Assembly (NCBI GenBank): GCA_919901855.1
Contig: CAKKQC010000044.1
Span: 478 to 29,599, forward strand
Length of the DNA: 29,122 bases
Direction of reading: 5' to 3'
Origin: a bacterium
GTDB lineage: Bacteria > Oederibacteriota > CAKKQC01
Shown here piece after piece: positions 1 to 6,940 of this stretch (position 1 is its first letter; every line of letters starts with the position of its first letter). The translations under genes were made by a program, and so were the position numbers. A model generated the notes under the pieces. It saw nothing but the letters and a program-made list of their open reading frames with translations, was not told the DNA's origin and did not search any database.

Positions 1-100
1 GCTGAAGGGCATCGACCTGCGGGTCGAGGCGGCCGGAACCGGTGGCGCGGCCGAACCCGGCTTCAAGCGCCGTGGCGGCGAGGACGAGCGCGGCAATCAT
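1..100 (-). CDS. Partial secreted protein, N-terminus only
   Basis: An ATG at 100 opens a minus-strand frame that stays open to the window edge (33 codons). It begins MIAALVLAATALEAGFG, which looks like a short Sec signal peptide with a possible cleavage site after an A-L-E-A stretch. The start lies 7 nt after the stop of the upstream glycosidase gene, so it probably continues the same operon. No strong Shine-Dalgarno sequence is visible. The mature protein is outside the window, so no function can be given. It could be a chance open frame, but the spacing and hydrophobic start argue for a real gene. Confidence 0.5.
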   Translation of the reverse strand, partial: MIAALVLAATALEAGFGRATGSGRLDPQVDALQ

Positions 101-107
101 CGTGCGG

Positions 108-2684
108 CTACCGGGTCAGCAGGAACCAGAGCGAGTACGGGGGCTTGGCGTTGAGCGCGACACTCGTGCCGTTGCCGGAGGCGCGGACCGCGAGCTTCGC
201 GGCCGGATGCCCGGCTCCGTCGAGGACCTCGGCTTTCCAGCCGCTGCCGGGTAACGTGAGCGTCGCGGGCACCCGCTCCGCGATCGTGGGGCCGTGGCCC
301 CAGTCCCGGCCGATCGAGGTCCGGTCCGCATTCCACTTCATCCCCTGATTCTCGACCCGGGCCGCGATCGAGACGAGGACGCGGCTGGAGTCGGCCAGGG
401 GCTTGCCGTCCAGGGCAACGATCGCCACGCAGGCGGAGGAGTTCTTCACCTTGCCGATCTCGAGCATGGCGTCGCCCAGCCGGACCGTGGTGCCCCCGAG
501 CGTGCCGGCCGCCATCCGGAACCCGGGCGCCTCCACCGTGAACGTGTGGGCCTCTTTCCCGGGCCGCCACGTGATCTCGCCGGTGTCGCTGGTTCGGGTG
601 CTGCCGACCGGGACCGCGCCCGTCGACGCGATCGGGGTGCCGGGCTCCACGATCCGGACCCGCATCCGCCGGACCGAGTCCATGCCGACCTCGACGCCCG
701 CGGACTCCCAGACGTCCCGGAGCCCGGCGGCATTTCGGGCGAGGAGCCCGGGGGCCGCGTCGCGGGGAAGCGTGATCGTGACCGGGTCCCGGCCGGGGGC
801 GACCAGCCCGAGCCGGAACGCGACCGCGGCGGCGGGGGCGAAGACGAGCTTGCCCGGGTGCCCGGCGAAGTCGAAGAACCCGAGGAAGTGGTCGGCGGCC
901 CACTCGCGCCGGAAGTCGAGGTAGGTGTAGGCGTAGATCGCGTCCCAGTCCTGGAAGGCCGCCAGTGCGGCGAGCATGGGAAGCGCGGAGGCCGCGTGGT
1001 CGTTCGGGGTGGGCAAGTTGTACTCCGATACCGTGAACGGCTTGCCCTCGACCCGGCGGAGGGCGAGGTCCTCGAGCACGCCCCCCCAGCCGACGGCGAC
1101 CTGGTCCGTGTTCGGGATCCGCCAGTTCACGGGGTCCCAACCCTTGCCCGGGAACTCCGGGTGCTCCCAGTACGCGTGCTCGTCGATGAAGTCCGAGTAC
1201 GCGGCCTCGCGCAGGACGCCGGCCGCCTGCCCGTAGCCGGCCTGCGTGTCGCAGATCGGGGCCACGACGCCGAGGTCGTGCCGGAGGTAGTCCATGAGGG
1301 TCTTCGTCACCCCCCGTTCGGTCTCGACGAGGAAGGTCCAGTAGTCGAGCGTGACCGCGGAGGTCCCCGTGCTGCGGAGCGCCACGGTGCCGGCCTCGAG
1401 GCTCTCGTCCTCGGCGAGGCCCGCAAGCCCGGCCTCGCGCAGAGAGAGAGCCGCGAGCTCGACCGTGCCCGTTCGGTTGCCGGTGGAGAGGTTGAGCCGG
1501 GCGCGGGGCCCGCCGGAGGACGCTCCCGTGAACCGGTAGGCATAGGTCTTCCACTCCGTCGACAGCGCCGGCCGGGCGTCCAGGCCGAGCCCGGTCCAGG
1601 GCTCGACCTGGAGCATGACCGAGATCCAAAGCACCATCGGGGAGTTGCTGCGCGCCCGGAACGAGACCTCGTAGGCGATGCCGGGCCGGATCTCGAGTCC
1701 GGTCTGCATCAACTGGAGGTTCCAGTCCGCGGTCCCGGCCTTCGTCGCGGTCCAGCGCAGGGCGGCCAGGCCGCCGCCGGCGACGGCTTGGAGGGCGGCC
1801 TGCGCGCCGCCCGCGGATTCGATGATCCAGTCCGCCGTGCCCTTGCGCAGATCGCCGTTCCGGAGCATCTCGGGCCCTGCGGGCTTCGCCCCCGGGCCCC
1901 ACGCCGCGCGCAGGGCGGCCGTCGTCCGGTATTTCGCCGCGAGCCACGCCCGCCACTGCCGGACGAGTTCGCCCGCGAACGGCTCGGGGAGGTCGGTCGG
2001 CGAGCCGCCCCAGAAGGGCAGGAGCGTGTTCTCGTTGTTGAGCTCGACCAGCGCGACCGCGGGCTCCCGGGCGTAGGCGACCCCGGTCTTCGCGTTCACG
2101 TGTGTCAGCAGGTCGCGCGCGTACTTCTCCTGCATCTCGACGAACGGCGGGTAGAACCGGTCGAGGACCTTGCCAAACCCGAACCGCTCCGCGGCCGCGT
2201 CGACGATGCCCGGGTACCGGCGGGCGACGTGCAGGTTGAGGTCGACGTAGATCCCCTCGGCCTTGAGCGCGGCGACGAGGTCGTCGAGCCGCGTGAGCTG
2301 GCCTGGGTCGAATGTGACGAGGTCCTTCCGGAGGAGGCCGGCCGGGGTTTCGATATCCATGAAATGGAGCCGGACGAGGTTGAACCCGAGGGCCCGCAGG
2401 CGCTTCGCCAGCTTGGGGGCCTCGGCGGGCTCGGGGAAGCACGCGGTCCCGGTGAGGTTGGTGGCGAAGAACCGGATCCGGCGTCCCTTCCCGTCGACGA
2501 AGTGGCCGTCCCGGGCCGAAACGAATCCGTCCTTGCCGGCGGGGGTCTCGTTCAGGAACGAGACGTCGGCGGCCCCGAGCGCGCCGTCGCCGTCCGCGAG
2601 GGCGAACGGGAACCACCCGTTGGGAATGTCGCCGCCCGTCGCCGCGTGAACCGCCACCGCGAGGAGGAGGGCGCTAACCGGCAT
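108..2684 (-). CDS. Secreted clan GH-A-type glycoside hydrolase with carbohydrate-binding-like insert
   Basis: 858 residues. It probably hydrolyses a beta-linked polysaccharide or oligosaccharide outside the cytoplasm. Residues 1-15 form a short signal peptide. Residues 65-250 read as the first half of a TIM barrel (RRIRFFATNL, NLVRLHFMD, GIYVDLNLH). ELNNENT holds the likely acid/base Glu218, and TVSEYNLP the likely nucleophile Glu554; both fit the two-glutamate arrangement of clan GH-A. Residues 272-420 (from LRNGDL to LSLREAG) look like a CBM4/9-type jelly roll inserted in the barrel. The C-terminal 250 residues are beta-rich. The start at 2684 overlaps the previous gene by 11 nt (translational coupling) and gives a signal peptide; a longer frame upstream would only read the neighbour out of frame. 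The exact GH family and substrate cannot be read from sequence alone. Confidence 0.85.
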   Translation of the reverse strand: MPVSALLLAVAVHAATGGDIPNGWFPFALADGDGALGAADVSFLNETPAGKDGFVSARDGHFVDGKGRRIRFFATNLTGTACFPEPAEAPKLAKRLRALGFNLVRLHFMDIETPAGLLRKDLVTFDPGQLTRLDDLVAALKAEGIYVDLNLHVARRYPGIVDAAAERFGFGKVLDRFYPPFVEMQEKYARDLLTHVNAKTGVAYAREPAVALVELNNENTLLPFWGGSPTDLPEPFAGELVRQWRAWLAAKYRTTAALRAAWGPGAKPAGPEMLRNGDLRKGTADWIIESAGGAQAALQAVAGGGLAALRWTATKAGTADWNLQLMQTGLEIRPGIAYEVSFRARSNSPMVLWISVMLQVEPWTGLGLDARPALSTEWKTYAYRFTGASSGGPRARLNLSTGNRTGTVELAALSLREAGLAGLAEDESLEAGTVALRSTGTSAVTLDYWTFLVETERGVTKTLMDYLRHDLGVVAPICDTQAGYGQAAGVLREAAYSDFIDEHAYWEHPEFPGKGWDPVNWRIPNTDQVAVGWGGVLEDLALRRVEGKPFTVSEYNLPTPNDHAASALPMLAALAAFQDWDAIYAYTYLDFRREWAADHFLGFFDFAGHPGKLVFAPAAAVAFRLGLVAPGRDPVTITLPRDAAPGLLARNAAGLRDVWESAGVEVGMDSVRRMRVRIVEPGTPIASTGAVPVGSTRTSDTGEITWRPGKEAHTFTVEAPGFRMAAGTLGGTTVRLGDAMLEIGKVKNSSACVAIVALDGKPLADSSRVLVSIAARVENQGMKWNADRTSIGRDWGHGPTIAERVPATLTLPGSGWKAEVLDGAGHPAAKLAVRASGNGTSVALNAKPPYSLWFLLTR

Positions 2685-3381
2685 CGGCCCAGCGCAGGAG
2701 GAACCGGCCGACGAAGTGGCGCGCCGACTCCGGCGCGACGTAACCGGCGAGCGCCCACGCGAGGCAGAGCCCGAGGTGGCCGTCGAGATCGCCCGCATCC
2801 CGGGCGCGCAGGAACGACGGGTGGAGCCGGCTCACGAGGATAGTGCCGTCCTCGAACCTGGCCAGCTCCTCGCGCGCGGGGTCGTCCTCCCACGCGATCG
2901 CGATCACGAGCCCCTCCGGCGCCGCGACGGGCGCGAGCGCGGGCGGCGCGCCGGGGTCGTCCGCGCCGAACGCGGCGTCGACGGCGAAGGGGTCCTCCTT
3001 CGACTCGACCGCACTCGGCGCCGGCGGGGGGGCCGTCGCGGCCCCGGTCACCTCGCCCAGCTCCGGGAACTCGGCCAGGAGCGCGGCCACGACCTGCTCG
3101 CACCGCCGCGCGTGGATCGCGAGCTCGGGCTCCGGCGGCGAGAGCTTGAAGATCGAGAGCGCGGCCGCGGCGGCGGCCTGCACGGACGTGTCCGCCGGGG
3201 GGGAGGCGGGCACCGGGGTCGCGACGGCCGCCGGCGGGGGGGCGTGACGGGCCGGTGCCGTCGTCCGGCGAACCCGGCGCTTCGGCGTCCGCCGGGCAGG
3301 CTTGCGCGGGACCCGGCGAGCATGCCTGCGGTGGATCGGTCGCCGCCCCTGCTTCCGCTTCTTCCTTCGCTTCCCGGTCAT
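2674..3381 (-). CDS. Hypothetical protein with very basic N-terminal tail
   Basis: 235 residues, not recognised. The start at 3381 is chosen because GGAGG lies 4 nt upstream of the ATG. The first 45 residues are almost all Lys and Arg (MTGKRRKKRKQGRRP and onward), followed by an Ala/Pro-rich linker to about residue 75. A short segment (residues 80-115) resembles a helical domain, and there is a second acidic Ala/Pro linker. The C-terminal 85 residues look folded: GLVIAIAWEDDP, then FEDGTILVSRLHPSFLRAR, then helices. The basic tail could bind nucleic acid or an anionic polymer; that is inference. It sits between two glycosidase-like genes, 25 nt after the first and overlapping the second by 11 nt, although nothing in it suggests sugar metabolism. 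No signal peptide is seen, so it is probably cytoplasmic. Confidence 0.7.
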   Translation of the reverse strand: MTGKRRKKRKQGRRPIHRRHARRVPRKPARRTPKRRVRRTTAPARHAPPPAAVATPVPASPPADTSVQAAAAAALSIFKLSPPEPELAIHARRCEQVVAALLAEFPELGEVTGAATAPPPAPSAVESKEDPFAVDAAFGADDPGAPPALAPVAAPEGLVIAIAWEDDPAREELARFEDGTILVSRLHPSFLRARDAGDLDGHLGLCLAWALAGYVAPESARHFVGRFLLRWADAG

Positions 3382-3406
3382 GGCGCCTCCATGATACCCC
3401 GCCGGT

Positions 3407-6019
3407 TCAGCGCATCGGCACTTCGGGCAACGGCTCCAGCGGCACTTCGAGCACGTGCGTATACGTGGAGGATTCGCGATAGGGCTCGATGGTCGCCGCA
3501 ACCGGGCCCAGCGGCGCCCCGCCCCGGATTACGGCGAGCGCGAGCTCGTTTCCCAGCGACCCGAACTTGAGGAAGGGTTCGGCCAGGAAGAACTCGGTCT
3601 GCGGTCCCGCGGCGAAGGCGTTCCCGATCTGGACGCCGTTCAGGAAGATTCGGGCATCCTGCCTGGATTTCAGGACGAGCTTCCAGGCGACGTTCCAGCC
3701 CGGCGGGACGGCCAGGGTGAACGACGTGCGGAACCAGACGACCGGGCCGCCGGCGGCGAGCGCGGCCGGGAGGGGCGTGCCCGTCCGCCAGTTCGCCCAG
3801 TCCGCGCTCTCGCCCCGTTCCCACGCGCGCGCGAGCCGGGGGGCCAGCTCCCAGCCCGCGACCGGCGTTCCGCCCGGCCAGTCGGCCTCCGTCGCGGAGG
3901 TTCCGGAGGACGCGAGCGCCGTCCCGGAGGGCGCGCGATAGCGGGGCAGGAGGACCGCCCGCGCGAGGCCCTTGGCCGCGTCCAGCCCCGGCCCGCTATC
4001 GGGCCGGCCCCGGTTCTCGAGCAGGACTTCCAGGAGGTTATCGCCGGGCTTGGCGAGGCGGCTGAGCTCGGCGATCCCCGTGCGGGCGGTGCCGGAGAGC
4101 CCGGGGACGAGGACGCCGTTGACGAGGACGAGGTGGGCGTCGTCGTCGAGGAAGCCGAGCGCGAGCGCCTCCTCGCCGTTCCACGCGAACCGGGCCCGGT
4201 ACCGGACGAAGCCCTCGGCATGGCGGTCGAGGTCGCCGAGCGATGCCAGTCCGTCGAGGCGCTCCCACCCCTCGCCGTCCCCGGGGCGCTCCGCGGCGAC
4301 GCGGAACTTTTCTAGCCGGATCGGCGGGAACGGGAGCGGCCTCGTCCAGAACGGCACGTCGATGAGCCGCGTCGCGGAACCCGGCAGGAGGACGCGCATG
4401 GTCCCGGGGCCGGGCAGCGCGTCGACCTCGAGCACCAGCGACCCCGCCCGCTCGGTCGAGTGGCGGAGGTCGTACGCCCCGGTCGAGACGATCGCGGGGC
4501 CCTTCGTGGTCTCGACGACCCAGGTCCGGGCCGCGCGCGCGGGCGGCTGGCCCCACACTACTACCCCGCGGGGGAGGATCGTGAGCTTCCCGTCCTTCCC
4601 CCACGCCGCGGTGCCGGTCACTGCCGAGCCATCGAGGCGTGCCGTGACGGGCCAGGTGCCCGGCTCGTCGGCGAGGAGGAGGACGCGGCGGGCGCCCTGG
4701 CGGACCATGGCCTGGACCTGCACGGCCAGCCGGTCGACGACCAGCCCTTCGGCCCCGGCTCCGGCGACAAGGAGCTTCGCCTGGCGTGGCTTCAGGGCGA
4801 CGGTCAGCGGGGACCCGCCGGGGACCGTGATCCGTGCCGTCACCGGGCGAGCGGACTCGTTGCGGACCGCGACGAACCGGGCGGCTCCATCGGCGCGGGA
4901 CCGCACTGTCACCGCCTTCGTGTCGCTCCGCGCGCCCTCCTCGGGCAGGGCGCGGGCGAGCCCGGGGCCGTAGGTGCCGAGGAAGTCGCCGAGCAGCTTC
5001 ATCGCGGCCCACGACGGCGTGAGGCCGCCGGACTCCGAAACCGGCGCGCCGCCGTCCCAGCTCGTGGCGAGGCCGGGCGCGCCCCAGTAGGCCTGAGACG
5101 TCCCGGCGCAGGCGGGCTCGATGTTGACCGCCGAGGCGCCCGCGATGATCGCGGTCTTGACGAGCGCATCGAGCGCCGTCGCGTCGGGGACGGGCGCGGC
5201 GGGCTGCCCGACCGGCTCCAGCCGGTGGCCGGCCAGCGACAGGACGGCGAGCGGCGCGCCGGGCTGGGCGTCCCTGAGGGCGGCGAGGGCGCGTTCGACC
5301 CGGGCGGGCTCGTCGCCCGCCCGGACCTCCAGGGTCTCGATCACGCGTGGCTCCCGGCCGGCCGGACGTACGCGCGCGGCGGCCGTGCCGCAGGTCACGA
5401 GCGGCACCTCGAGGTCCCGCTTCGCGGCGGCGGTAGCGAGGGCGTCGAGGTACCGTCCATACGGGCTGGCGTCGCCGGCGGCCCCGGCGTCGAGCTGGAC
5501 GAGGATGACCGGTCCGCCTTGCGTCACCTGGCGGGGCTCGAGGACGGAGCACACGGTCTTGTACCAGCGCTTCGACCACTTGAGGCAGGCGCTCGAGTCG
5601 GTCCGCCACCCGGCGTTCCCCCCCGCGAGCCAGGCCGGGAGCCCCCCGGCGTTCCATCCGTCGCCGATGAACGGCCCCGGCCGGGCGATCACGAGCAGGC
5701 CGAGGCGCCCCGCCAGGTCGAGACATTGCTCGAGATCCGAGAGGTCCTCGTGGCCGCGCTCGCGCTCGTGCCAATTCCACGGGATGGAGACGGCCACGGC
5801 GTTGCACCCGGCGCGCTGGAGCTTCCGCATCCGGTCCTCCCAGAGCGCGCGCGGGCAGCGGACGTAATCGAAGCCCCCGGCATAGACGAATACGCTCGTG
5901 CCCTCCCGGAGGAAGGCCCGGGCGTCGAAGGTGAAGGCGGGCGGGCGTTCCGCCGCGGCTCCGGGGGAGGCCAGGGCAAGGGCGCAGGAGAGCGCGAGCA
6001 GGGCCGGCTTCAGGGACAT
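3407..6019 (-). CDS. Secreted GH35-like (beta-galactosidase-type) protein lacking catalytic glutamates
   Basis: 870 residues with a signal peptide at 1-23 (ALLALSCALALASPGAAA). The barrel follows the GH35 pattern: FVYAGGFDYVRCP, CNAVAVSIPWNWHE (residues 72-85), RPGPFIGDGWNAGGLPAWL (113-131), GGPVILVQ (168-175). At the position where GH35 enzymes carry the acid/base Glu (QxENEYG), this protein reads QLDAGAAG. Where the nucleophile Glu is expected (EFWxGWFDxWG-like), it reads VLSLAGHRLEPVG. The C-terminal half has at least two jelly-roll domains of the galactose-binding type (around 590-700 and 770-860). It is therefore more likely a sugar-binding or structural protein than a working galactosidase, unless other residues take over. 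It is first in a minus-strand operon. A TACAAT element lies 6 nt upstream of the ATG and there is no Shine-Dalgarno sequence. Confidence 0.87.
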   Translation of the reverse strand: MSLKPALLALSCALALASPGAAAERPPAFTFDARAFLREGTSVFVYAGGFDYVRCPRALWEDRMRKLQRAGCNAVAVSIPWNWHERERGHEDLSDLEQCLDLAGRLGLLVIARPGPFIGDGWNAGGLPAWLAGGNAGWRTDSSACLKWSKRWYKTVCSVLEPRQVTQGGPVILVQLDAGAAGDASPYGRYLDALATAAAKRDLEVPLVTCGTAAARVRPAGREPRVIETLEVRAGDEPARVERALAALRDAQPGAPLAVLSLAGHRLEPVGQPAAPVPDATALDALVKTAIIAGASAVNIEPACAGTSQAYWGAPGLATSWDGGAPVSESGGLTPSWAAMKLLGDFLGTYGPGLARALPEEGARSDTKAVTVRSRADGAARFVAVRNESARPVTARITVPGGSPLTVALKPRQAKLLVAGAGAEGLVVDRLAVQVQAMVRQGARRVLLLADEPGTWPVTARLDGSAVTGTAAWGKDGKLTILPRGVVVWGQPPARAARTWVVETTKGPAIVSTGAYDLRHSTERAGSLVLEVDALPGPGTMRVLLPGSATRLIDVPFWTRPLPFPPIRLEKFRVAAERPGDGEGWERLDGLASLGDLDRHAEGFVRYRARFAWNGEEALALGFLDDDAHLVLVNGVLVPGLSGTARTGIAELSRLAKPGDNLLEVLLENRGRPDSGPGLDAAKGLARAVLLPRYRAPSGTALASSGTSATEADWPGGTPVAGWELAPRLARAWERGESADWANWRTGTPLPAALAAGGPVVWFRTSFTLAVPPGWNVAWKLVLKSRQDARIFLNGVQIGNAFAAGPQTEFFLAEPFLKFGSLGNELALAVIRGGAPLGPVAATIEPYRESSTYTHVLEVPLEPLPEVPMR

Positions 6020-6025
6020 GGCGTC

Positions 6026-6031
6026 ATTGTA
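6026..6031 (-). promoter_or_regulatory. -10 element abutting the GH35-like start codon (leaderless type)
   Basis: TACAAT on the minus strand ends 6 nt before the ATG at 6019, with no Shine-Dalgarno sequence. The divergent PIG-L gene (ATG 6083) likewise lacks a ribosome binding site; a weaker TACCAT at 6064-6069 lies 13 nt before it. Confidence 0.45.
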
Positions 6032-6082
6032 CGGGAGTCTTCCTGCGGCGGGGCTGCACCGGGTACCATAGGTCCGTCGACC

Positions 6083-6940
6083 ATGGCGACCCGGAGCGGC
6101 AACGTTCTCTCGGCCTCGAACCGGACGCGGGAGTCCCTGCCCGCCACCCGGAGGCTCATGATCCTGGGCGCGCATCCGGACGACTGCGAATGGATGGGCG
6201 GGGGGCTGGCGGCGCTGTGCGCGAAGGCGGGGTGGACAGTCCGGTTCGTCTCGGCGACGAACGGCGACGCGGGCCACCACGAGATGCCCCGTGGAGCGCT
6301 CGCCGCCCGGCGCGCGATCGAGGCCCGACGCGCGGCCGCCCGGATCGGGGCGACGGCGTTCACGCTGGGGGAGCCCGACGGCCGGCTCTTCGTCACGGAC
6401 CGGACGACGGAGAAGGTCGTGCACGCGATCCGGCGGTTCGACCCCGACGTCCTGGTCGCGCACCGGGTCACGGAGTACCACCGCGACCACCGGTACGCGG
6501 CGCAGCTCGTGCTCGACGCCTCCTTCGTCCTCCAGGTGCCGCTCGTCTACCCGAAGGTCCCGGCGCCCCGGCGGGTGCCCGTCATCCTCTACGCCTGCGA
6601 CTTCTTCACCGAGGGCACGCCGTTCCGCGCGGACGTCCTCGTGAATGTGGCGGCCGTTCTCGAAACGAGAACCCGGATGCTTCTCGAGCATGTCTCCCAG
6701 TTCCAGGAGTGGATTCCGTGGCTGAACGGGAACCGGGACGCCGGGCGGCGGCGGCCGGCGACCGACCTCGAGGACATCAGCCGGGGGCTCGAGCACCGGC
6801 CCCGGGCGATCGCCCGGCAGTACGCGGCGGCGCTCCGGCGCAAGTACCGGCGCCGCGTGGACGCGGCGGAGGCGTTCATGCTGAGCGAGTACGGCCGGCG
6901 GCTGTCCCCGCAAGAGCTCAAGACCCTCCTGCCGTTCTGA
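6083..6940 (+). CDS. PIG-L family deacetylase
   Basis: 285 residues. PIG-L (LmbE-like) enzymes are zinc-dependent hydrolases that remove acetyl groups from N-acetylglucosamine-type substrates. The metal motif is visible as ILGAHPDDCEWMGGG (residues 28-42), where AHPDD is canonical and the usual following Glu is displaced by one Cys. The second metal ligand region is HRVTEYHRDHRYAAQ. The length fits the family, which usually has 220-290 residues. The ATG at 6083 is used; an internal Met at residue 26 (MILGAHPDD) is an alternative, because the first 24 residues are not conserved-looking. It ends with TGATG, so the next gene starts within its stop codon. It is divergent from the GH35-like gene across a 63-bp gap. 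The acceptor of the deacetylated sugar is unknown. Confidence 0.92.
   Translation: MATRSGNVLSASNRTRESLPATRRLMILGAHPDDCEWMGGGLAALCAKAGWTVRFVSATNGDAGHHEMPRGALAARRAIEARRAAARIGATAFTLGEPDGRLFVTDRTTEKVVHAIRRFDPDVLVAHRVTEYHRDHRYAAQLVLDASFVLQVPLVYPKVPAPRRVPVILYACDFFTEGTPFRADVLVNVAAVLETRTRMLLEHVSQFQEWIPWLNGNRDAGRRRPATDLEDISRGLEHRPRAIARQYAAALRRKYRRRVDAAEAFMLSEYGRRLSPQELKTLLPF

Noticed and set aside
97-2843. Long open frames on both strands over the first glycosidase gene (839 and 849 codons)
   Set aside because: High GC makes long shadow frames common. Only the 108-2684 frame has a signal peptide, catalytic motifs and normal residue composition; the others are rich in Arg, Gly and Pro.
4460-6082. N-terminal extension of the PIG-L gene back to 4460
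   Set aside because: It lies antisense to the GH35-like gene and has shadow-type composition; the conserved deacetylase domain starts only after 6083.
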